Notes under the pieces: model-generated
Told to the model about the DNA's origin: nothing
What the model saw: the letters and a program-made list of their open reading frames with translations, nothing else
Databases searched by the model: none
Translations under genes and position numbers: made by a program
Source: Paralvinella palmiformis
Lineage: Eukaryota > Annelida > Polychaeta > Terebellida > Alvinellidae
Length of the DNA stretch: 64,000 nt
Direction of reading: 5' to 3'
NCBI GenBank assembly: GCA_025642065.1
Contig: JAODUP010000937.1
Coordinates: 88,074 to 152,073 of the forward strand
In this document: positions 26,465 to 39,228 of the stretch, one piece after another
How positions within the stretch are numbered: position 1 is the stretch's first letter
How the letters are laid out: each line of letters starts with the position of its first letter

Positions 26465-26924
26465 CCTTTTGATAAAAGAAATATTTTATATTAGACTATA
26501 AGTAAAAGCCTTACTTTAAGTTTAATATAATCTTTGTTGATCTATAAATAAAACGATTAAAAACTATACTCAACATAACATATAAGGTCAATTCTAGTCG
26601 ACCGTTATACGATTATACGATATTAATGAATACTACTGTTCACCGATAAATGACAATAACAACAATTTAAATAATAACACATAGTGACTCTAGAATATAT
26701 ATTATATATAACAAATAAAAATAATTCTTCTATATTGTTTGAAATAGATCAATCACAACTAGAATAATTACATGTAGATCCATCGCACGTACTCAGTAGA
26801 TTATTACAATGTTTAACTTATGTGACTTTTTCTTAAAGGTTGCCTTAATTTATTACCGTTACAAAGTTTCTAGGTTCTACAACTCTATGTGTTCTTCATG
26901 ACAATTTTATAACCAACAGATTGA

Positions 26925-26991
<67 letters not shown>

Positions 26992-27498
26992 ATATTAAAA
27001 CATGTTTTAACTAACTATATTGCTGACAATAGGTAACTAATCAGCAGACCTATTCGTTTATAAAATATTTAGACAGATAGTAAACACTATTTTGAGAAGA
27101 ATTTACGAACATGAAAACACCAATGGAAGAAAACAAATGATCTGCATAGATATTATTAAAAACAATTTTGATATTAAATCAAATCCAAGATGACCTGGAT
27201 TTATACAGTCATTAGGTATATAGTTAATGTATTGTCTATGTAACGATAACCTTATTGTGAGCACGTAACAGTATAAAACGCGTTCAAGTAATAATCCTTA
27301 GTAAAGTAGTATTGCGATATAAAGATATCTTGGATTAATCAGACTCGATCCTTTCGAAAACCAGTAATCAATTATTGTATATTTAAGGAATGTTTTTGTA
27401 TCATAAGGTTGTACGTATATGTTATAACAGAATACATTATGATCCTTAATGTTCATTTCGTGTGTGTATATACAGCTATTCGCGTTGATTATCATTCT

Positions 27499-27536
<38 letters not shown>

Positions 27537-28408
27537 TCTTTTATCTAGAATTCATTGTTTTCGTAATTTATGGTTTCATTGTTTAAGTAATTTTAGATCA
27601 ATGAACGTAAAGTAGATGTTTATTAGAAGACGTTTATTTGTAGACATTTAATATTCCATGTTAATTGATGACATAATATAAAAAGTTCGAGTTAATCTAC
27701 ATAATGTTGACACATGAAATAATTAAGCAACTATCTATTTTCAACCTACAGCATAATATCACCATAAAATTAATTAATTCACTGGATATAAATGTATTGG
27801 AAGTTCTCTGAAAAGCCAACAGACTTCCCAAATCGGATACGTTTTAAAATTTATAATTAAACTAATAAAACATCTGTTGATATCTACTAACAATTCTAGC
27901 CATTTTGAGTGCGACGTTATGATCAGAGACTTCATCAAAACTCAATCATCGTATTATGACAGTGATCTGTGATGCCTCCAAATATCATTTTTAATCTTAA
28001 GTTGATCGGAAATTATCAGCTGACATTTGTTTATTATAAAGCCTTTTTGCTGTAAGTTTATTTCAGAAGAAAACGGCGCATCACTGAAGACTGGTTCACA
28101 CTGGCTAAGCTGGCTAAACTGAGAATCAGCTAGAACCATCTTATTGATGGATGAAGTATCCCGTAGACTACGATAACACTTGATTTAAATCCCACGACCT
28201 GGATATCTGTATCACGATGTGTTACTAATTGTGCTACGACAGCATTCAATAATCTAATGGACAGTGTTCATATGTATTTGCGCAAAATATCAGCGATGTC
28301 AAGAAAGGGTTTAATTTAAAGAAGTTAGAGTTTAATACGCTGATTATATCTTTTGAAATTCGAGCTGAGTATTAATAGAAACATAAGTTACTGAGGGTGT
28401 CACCAGGC
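25051..28408. other. No gene recognised; AT-rich with long (TA)n runs
   Basis: Very AT-rich. TA runs lie at about 26410-26463, 26929-26985 and 27500-27534, and CTA triplets at 25912-25965. Short frames at 25265-25465 (- strand, one hydrophobic stretch) and 25380-25679 (+) overlap each other and match nothing I recognise. Confidence 0.5.
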
Positions 28409-28409
28409 G

Positions 28410-28464
<55 letters not shown>
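28408..28464. repeat. (GC)n/(CA)n microsatellite
   Basis: A short GC run followed by about 23 CA units. Confidence 0.95.
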
Positions 28465-28466
<2 letters not shown>

Positions 28467-28769
28467 TTAAAACTAGCTTGTTAGTTGAGTACTTGGTAAA
28501 CAGGTTTTCTATCGAGGCGGAAAGAGGAATCTCGTAAATGTACAATACCTCTACAGTCTAGTCTAGTCTAGTCAATGTATAAACCCCATAAAAAATAACA
28601 ATTACATAAAAAATAATAATACACGATATGAAACAAATACCGCAGATATATATTTAAGTAATTAAAAACTTCAACAAAAAATAAGGTTTTCTGAGTTGAC
28701 TGTTAATTCATACATTTATTTTAAATGAATCATTTTTTAATAAACTTCACTTAAATTCATCATCTTCAG

Positions 28770-29640
28770 CCATGATCAATCCACTGCAGGGCGAAAGCCT
28801 CGGTTTCTTGCTCTCATGCACCAATTCACATTCCCGGAGTACTGTTGTAGTTCATCTCCACACCCTTTTCGTTGCATTCCTTGATTTCTTTTGTCATTCA
28901 TGGGTGTCCAAACTGTCAATGCTGCACATTTATTATCCGTTCTGCGCCAGATGTGACCTGCCCATGTCAATTCGCTGTTTTTAATTATTTCCATAATGTC
29001 CATAACTTTAATTTGGTCCCTGACCCAGTTGATCGTTTTTCAGTCTTTATACGTGATGTTGAGCATGTTTCGTTCCATGTTGTGTTGTGCTGCAGACAAT
29101 GTATTTTCCATTTTTGTGGTTAATGTCCAAGTCTATGCTCCATGTGTGATTGCTGGAAAGATACACTGGTTGGTGACCTTTCTTTTTAAGCATGTTAATA
29201 GCGTACCCTTCATAATTGTGCTGTGTCTTCCAAATGGCTGCCATCCTGCTTTGATCCTTCTTCCTATTTCGTTGTCTTGGTTTTTCTCTGTTAATGCAAA
29301 ACGTTGACCTAGGTAAACATACTCTTCTACTTGATCAATTTGGATTCCATTGACAAATACTACCTTGGTTGTTCTTGTTGTTCCTGCTATGATCTTTGTT
29401 TTTCTCATAATTCATTTTCAGTCCACATTTCCTGTTCAGCTCTTGAAACATTACTTCAATGTCCTTTAACAGCGTGAGCTATTATTATAATATCATCTGC
29501 AAATCGTAGATGGTTGAGTTTTTCCATTAATATTGATGCCCCTTTTGTCCAGTCTATAGTCCTAACGATTTTCTCCAAGCAGGCTATGAATAACGTTGGT
29601 GACAAGGTGTCTTCTGACGCCTGCACCTCAGCATGGCAAA
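28770..29640 (-). pseudogene. RTE-type LINE 3' fragment
   Basis: Read on the - strand from about 29640. KTKIIAGTT, IDQVEEYVYLGQRFALTEKN and DNEIGRRIKAGWQPFGRHST lie in the frame at 29133-29408. SIDLDINHKNGKY lies around 29110. WVRDQIKVMDIMEIIKN, LTWAGHIWRRTDNK and ALTVWTPMNDKRNQGMQRK follow in the frame ending at 28776. This is the C-terminal portion of the widespread invertebrate endonuclease-reverse transcriptase. At least two frameshifts and internal gaps make it inactive. It differs from the RTE piece at 12.7 kb. Confidence 0.8.
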
Positions 29641-31144
29641 TTCATAAGATAAATATTTGATATGTTATTTAACTTATCCTAGGTAGTTTCCGGAAGTAAA
29701 CACAGTCAAATAAATCAAGCTACCTAAAATGGCTAATATTGTCCAGCCCAAAGAATACACCGTGAAATAAATGAATTGGACAATTCTTCAGAATAATAGC
29801 AGGAAATCGTCGACATCGATCGTTACTTTATGCCAAATTATTATTTTGTTATAATAAGTAAATATATTCGCGGTAAATCAGAAAGCATTTTTTGATTGTA
29901 GGATAAATAATATTTACGCAAATATGTCTCCTGTTAAATGTGTAATTTTCGTTATGCTTCAGTAAATTGATAAATCAAGTTGGCCATGAAAAAATCGAAA
30001 TAGACTTTTTCCAGAATTGGAGGCTATGACCTACTTAATTATTCAATATCAGTGATATTGTTCCCGGTCTATGATAATCAGTTATCTATTATCTGTGGAT
30101 TCATAGAATATAAAACACGGGAATCAAATCGTAGATATGGTTATACAAAAACTTATCAGAATTAATATTCATAATTTGAACTAAAACACGAAGATCAAAC
30201 TGACGGTGAAATTATTTCCCTTTCGGCGACAGCCAGATTGAGTAATATAGTGATATACAGCCCATGTTATTAAATGATTTCATATCTCGTGACGTAACCC
30301 GGACATAATGCCTTTCCATGTAAATATTTTGTGTTTACAAATGTTTTAATGTGCTTTTATTGTATGCTATATATGTTTAGATTCTTTTATCTTTCATTGT
30401 TAAATTATTTAATTCACGTCCTTTTATTATGACGTAGGTGGCGTGGCTAAGTGACGCAACTTCGAACGTAATCACGTTTGCTGAACTGATAATTGATGGT
30501 GTAAAGGCGAAATTGACGTAAGCCGAAATGACGTAAAACGGGGTATTACTGTATTCGGATTTACAATCTTGGCACCATGCGTTGGGTGGCGTTATGATTT
30601 ATGATCACACCTAGTATCTAGAAATACCTGGAGAAATACTACAATGACCACTGTTTGGCGAATGTGAATAACAAAAGCAAATATTTTTAATACATCAGAC
30701 CATAATATCGACAACGTTCCTAAAGTTGGCTGAAAATTCCTCAAAAACTTTCTTTTGGTGATGGATGGAAATGAATTGTGGCTCATAAATGTACAAGTTT
30801 ATCTGAGACCAGCACAACGACATTTTATATGACGACATAACAATAATCCATCGGTCAAGAAGGGTCTTTCTAATGTGATAGAGGAGAAACCCATCTCATA
30901 AAACGTTAGTACAGAAAGTGTCTGTGCATGTGTGTGCGTGTTTGTCTGTGTCTGTGCATGTATTTCAGTGCGTACGTGGATGCGTATGTATGTATGTATG
31001 TGTGTGAGTGTGCACATACATGTTTATCATTAATATACATACATGTTTGTCATGCCAATACATACATGTTCGTCATCTCTATGCATATATGTTTGTCATT
31101 CCCGTACATACATGATTGTCATCTCCACATATATCTGTCTTTCA

Positions 31145-31215
<71 letters not shown>

Positions 31216-31814
31216 ATAGGTTTTCGTGATGTGTATTAATCTTCGTGAATTGTGAATGATCTGTCTGTTTGTCTGTCTATCTATCAGTATTGAGCTGTTC
31301 AGTAACAGTGACGACAAAATCTGGAAAGATAATTTATTCTTTATCTTCCCCTCTACAGAGAGGTCAGTCGACGACAATATTTAGGCCAGTTCAAGTATAA
31401 ATTAATACAACTATGACAACACGATGTCATTAAAATATACCTTGTTCCATCAATTTATCAACAGATTACTACAACAATCGCACAAAATATTGTTATTTAT
31501 CTGACTGACAATTTATATCTAAAGTTTCTTCAAATATTTATCTGGCTATACTCTATAATGTGTTATGTAATTTTACTTCAAAACATAGACAATAAATAAT
31601 ACATAATGCCGCTAAAGCTATTATTTTTTTCTTATACCATCATTATCCAACTTTTATTTACTGTGACCCACATCAAGAACTCCATTTTGTGTGCGACCCA
31701 TTATTCCTATATAATAAATCAGACAGAATCTCTGTGAATTATGTTCCTTTATTAACTAATGACACATGATAAATACATACTATATGTAAGTCCTGTTATT
31801 ATCAAATAAGAAAT
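29641..31814. other. No gene recognised
   Basis: AT-rich. Near 30505-30556, read on the - strand, a sequence begins cagtaataccccgttttacg and continues through a repeat of tacgtca-type words. This resembles the end of a pogo/Tigger-type element, but I did not find its inverted partner. TA/TG repeats occupy 31147-31214. Confidence 0.4.
31147..31214. repeat. (TA)n then (TG)n microsatellite
   Basis: TA run of about 16 units directly followed by about 17 TG units. Confidence 0.95.
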
Positions 31815-32274
31815 ATAGGACTTATTCGTAAGTACATAAATGAGGAGACATGCAAGACTTTAGTCCAAACACTTATTGTTTCTCGACTGGACTATGGCAA
31901 ACCGCTTACAGCGAGAGCAGAACTCTGCTGCACATCTGGTGACATACAATCGCAAAAGGGAACATATAACACCAGTTTTGTTCCAGCTGCACTGGCTTCC
32001 TGTACCTTTCAGATTTTGTTTCTTCAATTCGAAGTACTGACTGGAGCAGCACCGGTGTATCTAAGCGATCTGGTCGAAATATATATACCAGTAAGAAAGC
32101 TCCGATCTGAGTCCTATTCACTTTTGAGGGTACCAAGAAGCCATACAGCAATGTACGGAGAGAGATCCTTCCGAACATTAGCTCCCAGGCTGTGGAACGA
32201 ATTGCCAAACCATATTAAAGCAATTTCGGTTAAATAAGGCGCTATATAAAATAATAATAATAATAATATTATAA

Positions 32275-32300
<26 letters not shown>
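31815..32300 (+). pseudogene. CR1/L2-like LINE 3' end
   Basis: Successive frames read TLVQTLIVSRLDYG (about 31856), REHITPVLFQLHWLPVPFRF (about 31957), then APVYLSDLVEIYIPVRKLRS, YSLLRVPRSHTA and GERSFRTLAPRLWNELPNHI (32016-32237). These are the conserved C-terminal blocks of CR1/L2-type reverse transcriptase proteins. The 3' end is ggcgctatataaaataataa followed by (AAT)n. Frame breaks and a short internal deletion make it inactive. Confidence 0.8.
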
Positions 32301-32309
<9 letters not shown>

Positions 32310-32369
32310 ATTATATTACCTAGGGATGGAATCTATTAAATTAAATTACATATTTCTATTTTTAGGATG

Positions 32370-33560
32370 AATATAGCAACATTTAAAAGAACACATTTTG
32401 CATGACATTCTAGCAAAAAAGGGCACGGTGAACAATATTTTCGCTTAGAAGAAGGATGTGCTTGTTTGTTCGCAAGTAGTTGATGCCAATTTGGAAGACA
32501 AGAAGACAATACTACACGCCTTTCTGGTGTAGTGATGAGCCATTGATTTATTGTGAATGATCCTAGTTCACACAAATAAGTAGTCGTAGTCAAAGGTAAT
32601 AGTATCAAGATAGGGTTTTCCTTTGACCCTAATTCCAAATGATGACACATGTAATTGCTCAGAATCAATCTGAACTACTAAGATGCATCAATTCGACCTC
32701 CTCTTCCGGATCAAAGATTAACTCAATTTTTTATTCGGGGGTGTTGAAAATTAAATGAAATTTTTATCCGCAGCTTTTTCTTTACTGTTTCAAATTGATG
32801 TAGCGGAACATCGTAATCAAAGCTTTGGAATAGAGAAGTACGATGTGATAATATTCGGAGTTTTTATTCTTTTAAAATATCTTCATATCTCAGAGTGTGT
32901 TGTAACAATGCCAGAAACGTATAATAGGTAGGTTGATCATTTTTAATTATTGCTTACAATCCTTCAATATATTTTGTTGGAATAAATTCCCGTCTTTGCC
33001 TTCAAGGTTTAAATTTAAATCGTTAAGAACACCCAAATTTCAGTTAAGTAAGTCAATTTTGGAGAAACAACTATCATGCTCAAAAGGTTCTGCCAATGAT
33101 TTGTTTATTTCAACCAAAAAGATACGACTCTCACTTCTTCGGGCATACACCTTGCTAAGCATCTTGCCTAGCGACAACCAACTAACTACTATATGTGATA
33201 CACTAAGTGCCTATATTGGGCTCCAATGTTTTCAACACATCCCTAAGATTAACCTAAATTCCCTTTGATACCAAAGCTTGTCGATGTGTAAAACTAATTC
33301 TAAATAGCATTGTTATCAGCTGCCTCCGAAAATCTGTTAATAACATTGCTATGTTTTCCGGTCACATTCGTTGCTCAATCACTTGTAATCGATTTCCAGT
33401 TTCTTAAAGTTTAATCTATACTACTCAACAAAACACTATTCAAATGGAGCACATGCAGCTGCACCAGTTGTATATGTAGTCAACTTTAGACGACACAGCA
33501 ACTCCTCCAACGTATCATTTTGCACTCGTTCACACTTTCTTGTCAAAATGTTAGAGAATG
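32370..33560 (-). pseudogene. hAT transposase relic (ZBED5-like)
   Basis: Read on the - strand from about 33500. A TTGAAAC segment near 33460, a GIKGNL area and VENIGAQY near 33230 lead to HIVVSWLSLGKMLSKVYARR and SESRIFLVEINKSLAE. These correspond to the TEVRWLSRGK-type block of hAT transposases. LNDLNLNLEGKD follows. Near 32560, in the frame 32336-32668, come LPLTTTTYLCELGSF and LANKQAHPS, the C-terminal dimerisation region of ZBED5/FAM200-like hAT proteins. Stops and frame changes occur throughout. Short - strand frames hid this element. I could not find its 8-bp duplication or terminal repeats, so the limits are approximate. Confidence 0.65.
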
Positions 33561-34221
33561 GAAACCGTAAAATCAATGATATTATCTTTAAATAATTGCT
33601 CTGCATAATGTATTCGCAAAAGCTAATTATGGGTACTAGCTGCTAGAAATTGCCTAATTATTGAAAAAATAGATGAAAAATAGCGACGATTTGCGAGCAG
33701 CTGTTGAACACAGAGTTGCTTACGTTCAGTGGTTCGCATTTGACCACCAGGCAGCGGCACCGATCAATCCCCTGGCAACAAGCGCACCACCAGCCTCGTA
33801 AATTGTGGTGATAAGTAATTAGTGTGAATAAGAAGATATTCGCTGTCAGTTCTTCAATTTTGTGTATTTTTCTATTTGTCGCGACCATATTTGATTTACT
33901 TTAAGACCGGCTAATGAGCCTGGACCCGCAGTTTGAAAATTCCCGTCTTAGACATTCGAAAGTTTCGGGCGTGCTCGTCTAATACTATTGACATGTTATC
34001 ATGTAAACATGTTTCAACACAAACAAAGAAGGTCAATGGGACCTCCCTACTGTCAACGTGTAAGAAGTAGAATTAATGTTGGTAGCTAGTATCATCAAAT
34101 ACCAGCTAAACATGGTATATGGTAGCCTGCAGAGATTCGGTTTTATCCTGATTACCTAAACACATTTCGAGCGAATGGCTAATAACTTCACGATAGCAAC
34201 AACGAACACCGGCTCTTATCG
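33561..34221. other. No gene recognised
   Basis: May contain further sequence of the hAT element. No domain or long frame is supported. Confidence 0.4.
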
Positions 34222-34470
34222 AACCGTGATGGCGCAGTTAGTTGGAGCGTAGGATTCGTAGCCGAAGGGTGGCGGGTTCGAGGCTCCGGGAGCTTCACGC
34301 TGTCATGTGGCGATTGGTTCACTCGTCCATGACAATGAGAAGCAGAGGCTATACGGTTGAGTGACGCCTGGCGCCTTTAATGGCAGCATGCGTTCTATGC
34401 TCCCTGGGGAGTTGAGATGGGTGCTGGGTGGATAATGGTGAGTCAGGGATACTAATACCGTACAGCGCAT
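34222..34470 (+). repeat. SINE-C, tRNA-derived
   Basis: An A-box-like TGGCGCAGTTAGTTGGAGC at about 34230-34248 and a B-box-like GGGTTCGAGGCTC at about 34273-34285, spaced as in a tRNA. A 170-bp body follows (ctggcgcctttaatggcagc ... gtactaataccgt-type end). A functional tRNA is unlikely because the stem pairing fails. No second copy was seen in the window. Confidence 0.55.
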
Positions 34471-35277
34471 CATAACAGCGTTGTTACCTTGGTTACGGCG
34501 CTATGTAAACATGCATTATTTATATATTATTGTAAACCAAGAAACACTTCAGTGCTCTCCATTAGCTTCAGTAATAAAGCTATCCTCTATTTTCGAATAT
34601 TGGCCAAAACGAAAATGGATTATAAATGGACAAATGTGGTTACCATCAAGTTTTGCTAATTTCTTTGAACTTTGAACCATAATCAATTATGTAGACAATT
34701 ACAGCAATAAAAAATTGTCTAGATTTACAAGTTATGGAACTGGTTGAAGGTTAAATACTGTACGTCCATCGACTAATCTCGCTTCAGTTTAAAAAACATT
34801 TAATTCGCTACTTTAATGGAGTTAATCAATGACAATCGCGGTAAACATAACAGCCATTAATGACAACAAAAAGATATACCAAAAATGATGCATGTAAATT
34901 TGATCTAAATCTGAAAATCGCAAGCAAATAAATATGTATTTTGAATTTATGACCATTTAAGGGCTGACGCTTCTAGTTGCGGGTATGATTTATTTTTAAT
35001 TAAGCATCCTATACTTTCATTAAGTTTCAGATGGTGATACTAGGATAAATGCCACTAATTATCTTCTAATTATCTTGAAGGCCTATCAGGTAACATAAAA
35101 TCGGGTTTCAAATCGGACAGATGTCTATATTTGTCGGGTGTTCTCTTGTAAACTATCCCTGGATCATATGCAAATGCTGCTTCACTCTGATGGCCCGCAT
35201 AAAGCTGATAGTAGATCGAGGCCAGATGGGAAATTTAGGTCCCATTTGAAACTTCTCATTATGTAATTGTATCATTG

Positions 35278-35332
<55 letters not shown>
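35278..35332. repeat. (TA)n microsatellite
   Basis: About 26 TA units. Confidence 0.95.
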
Positions 35333-35337
<5 letters not shown>

Positions 35338-35460
35338 AATCAACCAGCTTTGCCTTGTCACTGGTGACGCTCAAAATTATTAATCCATTCAAGCGTTATC
35401 GCATCAATGCGGACCGAAAGGATGGGTTAATTCGTTTAAGCACCTTGAAGCTCCTCTCAT

Positions 35461-35960
35461 TTAAAGGTCGCCGTTGCTGGTAATGACAGGAAAACGTGCA
35501 AGGCGATGGAGACATTTGAGAAAACGTTGTTCGGTGTCAAGTTCAATATTTAACCATAAATGTTCTTCCCTAAAACAACATCGAATTTGAAATTCACGTC
35601 TACTTTCGAGAAGAAGCGCTTCACTCTGAATATCATTTGAAATGTGACTTGGTTTTCGCAGCTGAAACCGATTAGCATTTTGTAACAGTCTGTTCTCATC
35701 TAACTGTCATCTAAGTGTCGCAAAAGTCCACAAATGTCCTTGACTGGTGAAAGGCGACTTGAAAGGTCTTCAATAATAAAGCCGATTATGTTGGAGAACG
35801 CAATCATCCTGAAGCTATTTTCGGCATCTTTTTTAATCGGATATCCCTTTCCTGTGAGCAGCAAAACTACCTGGTCCGTCAATTTTGATTGATATATGTC
35901 GTGCTGGTCACTGGTTGACGATTGTAAGCGGGGGGTATTTTTGTCTTGTTTGGTCGGTTC
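35461..35960 (-). pseudogene. Unidentified broken reading frame, about 166 codons
   Basis: On the - strand an open frame runs from 35960, just after a stop, through STSDQHDIYQSKLTDQVVLL, KGYPIKKDAENSF, IIGFIIEDLSSRLSPVKDI and LLRHLDD. It meets TAG near 35705. Shifting by one base at 35703-35712 restores another 80 open codons: LDENRLLQNANRFQLRKPSH, IQSEALLLESRREFQ, CCFREEHLWLNIELDTEQ and CLHRLARFPVITSNGDL, with a stop at 35461-35463. The composition is charged and amphipathic, unlike the AT-rich surroundings, which argues that it was coding. I do not recognise the family. It could be an exon of a decayed host gene or part of a DNA transposon, perhaps related to the hAT relic 2 kb away. No membrane segment, signal peptide or zinc-binding cluster is visible. 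Confidence 0.45.
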
Positions 35961-36539
35961 TCATTCTATACACGAAATTAATTCGGAGTCAATTATCCGG
36001 TTTACTTTCGAAACACAATACATTTATGATATTGGAAGAAATCTAATGATGAGCACTTTTGATCTGTTGTCTACTTTGATTGTTTTATTCTGTTTAATAA
36101 TTTATAATGGCACGCGTGAAATTATCTCAAGGAAACTCACAAATATCGGATTGATGTTTCTGTATGTGTGTGTGTGTGGAGGGTGGGGGGGGAATAAACT
36201 GAATATGTGCACTTTCATGCAAACAAGAAAAGAGAACTTCACTCCATCATGTATATGCTGTTAATTTGTAAAGTGAATTTCTTGGGAGGCAAATAATCGC
36301 ACGTTCGTAATTTTGTGGGGCCGTTGAATATTTCATAGTTCATATCAGCCGGAGAACGCAGTTATACATACATTCTAAATAAGGCTGTGCTATTGCATTA
36401 CTACCAGTGTGTATTGTATTTCAAAGCATTTTAATCAATATGTTTGTCAACGGCGTTCAGCCACCCCCCGCTACTGTGCCGAAGGACATCTTTTCAAGGT
36501 CTCTCTTCTAATTGGGACGAATTCTATAATTTAGTTTGT

Positions 36540-37060
36540 GATATACACACAGACAATTAATTTTGTATTTGATTATATCGGTATTAGCGAAGTATTTCGC
36601 TGTGACTGCGACCAGCACATTGGTCTTCCCGGTTATCACGACAACGTGTCTCGCTGCAGAGGGGATAGTGACGATTGTCGGGCTGGTGTTGCACTGTTTA
36701 TCAAGGAATCAATCGACTTTAAGATAAGGAATGAATTATCGGTATTTATACCGCATGTATGCGAGTCAATTTGTGTCGAAATATCCCCTGAAGGTGTTAA
36801 GAAAATTATTGTTGTTGGTTTTTTATCGCCCTAATACAGCACGTCGGGCTGATCTGGATATATTCACCACTAAGTTACTTGGGATAATTGATCAAATTAA
36901 TATGGAGCAGAAGCTGGGGGTTATAATGGAAGACAAGAATGTGGATTTTCTAGGGGATTTATTCCACATATTTTAAAGCCAACGAGAATCACTCATACAT
37001 CGGCGACACTGATTGATCACATTATCACAAATGAGTGTGTCTTAGCAGTGTGGAAAAAAG
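36540..37060 (+). pseudogene. LINE endonuclease-domain fragment
   Basis: The reading moves through three frames: IGISEVFRCDCDQHIGLPGY, RAGVALFIKESIDFKIRNEL and ESICVEISPEGVKKIIV, then YRPNTARRADLDIFTTKLL and KLGVIMEDKNVDFL, where GDxN is the expected motif, then PHILKPTRITHTSATLIDHI. This is the apurinic-type endonuclease domain of a non-LTR retrotransposon, ending at the ATLIDHI block before its final catalytic SDH. No RT follows. About 190 bp further on, 37250-37305 looks like a LINE 3' end (tttcgctgtacagtgactaa, then gttataaacaaataaata), possibly from the same element after internal deletion. Confidence 0.7.
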
Positions 37061-37308
37061 GATTGGCACAGAGAATCTTGAATTCATAAAATAGACGATT
37101 CTTCAGGATATTTAAACAATAAAAGCGACTTTTCATAAAAAGATATGCGTTAACTGAAAGTGTATTTAATTGAAAAAATGGTGATTATAGATTTAAGTTT
37201 ATATAAATTGTAACTTTGAAGTTCTTCAAATATCAAATATGTATGATGTATTATGTTATACAATTTCGCTGTACAGTGACTAAGGGAATTTCGTTATAAA
37301 CAAATAAA

Positions 37309-38420
37309 TATAATAATAATAATGTATACTTATTAATAAGGCGCCCTTACTAGCAGGAGCCAATCAAAGGCGCTGTATAAATAATATGTAATAGAATAAT
37401 ACCCCAAATAATATGTCTGTAAAAAAAACTGTAAATGATTTAAGAGATAATAATTATTTAACTGTGAAAGCGACCTTAAACAGGTGTGTTTTTAGGACAG
37501 ATTAAAAAATTTCAAGAGAAGACGCATTTCTAATATCTGCCCGTAACCTATTCCACAAAGTTGAGGTTGCAACACTAAACGCACAATTACCATATGACTT
37601 AAACTGAGACACTGGCACCTGCAATAGTATCTGACTGTATGACCGGAGTTGTCGGGATGACTTTCTAATGGACACCAGTTCACACAAGTATTCTGGTGCC
37701 ATATCATTAATAGATTTATAAGTTATTAATAACATCTTGAAATGGATACGTAGCCAATGTAATTTTTGAAGAATTGGAGTGATATGATCATATTATCGAG
37801 TTATTTGTCGATATGTGAGCTGCATTATTCTCAATTCGCTGAAGGCGATTAATGTTATAACGAGATATGTCATATAACAGGGAGTTACAATAGTCTATAC
37901 GAGATGTAACAAAGGTATGAACTACAGTTACAAGTGCTTCTTGTGTCAAGAATGCTTTTAAACAGTGGATGTTCTTAAGATGGTAGTAGGCAACTCGGCA
38001 TACTGATGTGACATGTTCATGCATCTTAATACATTGTCAAAAATAACCCCTAGATTTTTTACTGACCCATTAGGGGTAATCGAAGATGCACCCATCTGTA
38101 ATGCTGGTGTCTTTAAGGATTTAACATAATGTGGTGATGTCAAATATATAATATTTGTTTTATTATCATTTAGTTTTTGAAGAATTTAGAACATCGTATC
38201 ACTGATATTGCCATGGATGACTCCAAATCTTCTAAGAAGAGGAGAAATTTAACTCATTGTCAGGATCCAGTGATATATATAGCTGTGTGTCATCAGCATA
38301 CAAGTTATATTTAACCTGATATCGCTGAGCAATGATCCCAAGTGGACGGGTATACATTGTGAAAACCAGAGTACCAAGAACTGAACCCTGTGGTACACCA
38401 GATAACAAAAACTGAACGTC

Positions 38421-38425
<5 letters not shown>
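37309..38425 (-). pseudogene. CR1/L2-like LINE-B, 5'-truncated copy
   Basis: A - strand copy of the family whose longest member is at 51431-54800. Its 3' end is at 37309 ((ATT)n then ataaggcgcccttactagca). Its frames include LLITYKSINDMAPEYLCELV, VAYYHLKNIHCLKAFLTQ and SRIDYCNSLLYDI. The part beyond the RT box appears as a shadow frame at 38249-38530. Truncation occurs at about 38424, exactly where a (TA)n run begins. Confidence 0.85.

Positions 38426-38461
<36 letters not shown>
38424..38461. repeat. (TA)n microsatellite
   Basis: About 18 TA units at the 5' truncation point of the LINE-B copy. Confidence 0.95.
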
Positions 38462-38463
<2 letters not shown>

Positions 38464-39087
38464 AGTAATTCTTATCAGCATCATATACATAAATAAAATT
38501 AGCTTTACATTTTAGAATATCTTTATTCACATGCTATTAAATATCTGTTATTCAATTATTCTTCAAACTTCAATAACTTCCATGAAAGAGAACCTTAGCT
38601 TCAACTGTATCGTTGTATTCACTTGAGTTTGGTTGGCGTTTTTCAACACACCTCAAAAAACCCTCAAAAACTAATTATTTGTAGGGTAATCGTGGAAAAT
38701 CCCAATTCATTTTGTGTCTACGTTTCAGATCAACTGGCAAGATGACGTTCCTATTCTGAAGTTAGTGTAACCAGTTATATCGATAATGTCAATATGTTTT
38801 ATTTGTCAGCAAAATAGTTCCAGGGTGCAGTTGTTTGTCGACCTTTAAGACTGATCTTCGATCTAACACTTATCCTGTAGCGAACTAATCGATAGAAGTT
38901 AAAAACGTTCACGGTCAGTAAGAAGAGACACAGTAATAATCTATTGGCCTGGTCTTACACACAAATGGCGCTAGTCCTATTCTGGGCGTGTGTGTGTGTG
39001 TGTGTGTGTGTCTCTGGAGGGGGGGGGGGCGTGCGTGTGTGTGTGTGTGTGAAAGGGCTCGAATTACCAACCACACATCCTGCCTTC
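38462..39087. other. Upstream region of the LRR-PAN gene
   Basis: No coding signal. A GT-rich tract with a G10 run at 38987-39051 lies 40-100 bp upstream of the TATA box. Confidence 0.5.
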
Positions 39088-39098
39088 TATATATAAAG
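39088..39098 (+). promoter_or_regulatory. Candidate TATA box of the LRR-PAN gene
   Basis: TATATATAAAG lies 131 bp before the start codon. An initiator-like TCATTT at about 39114-39119 falls at the usual distance. A 7-codon upstream frame starting at 39144 ends before the main ATG. Confidence 0.5.
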
Positions 39099-39228
39099 CT
39101 GTCAGTCCAGTCCTCATTTAACAACGCATCTGTGACTCGGAAATGCTACTGACAAGAACTTTGTGATACCTGTACAACCTCCTGGATCAAGTTTCTTCTC
39201 TTATCCATCAGTTCCGGGCGTTGACGAC

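Noticed and set aside
30928..31377. Long frames on both strands with Tyr/Ile and Cys/Val or Thr/His runs
   Set aside because: They are translations of TA and TG microsatellites.
34222..34300. Possible functional tRNA gene
   Set aside because: The A and B boxes are present, but the acceptor and anticodon stems do not pair. It fits a SINE head.
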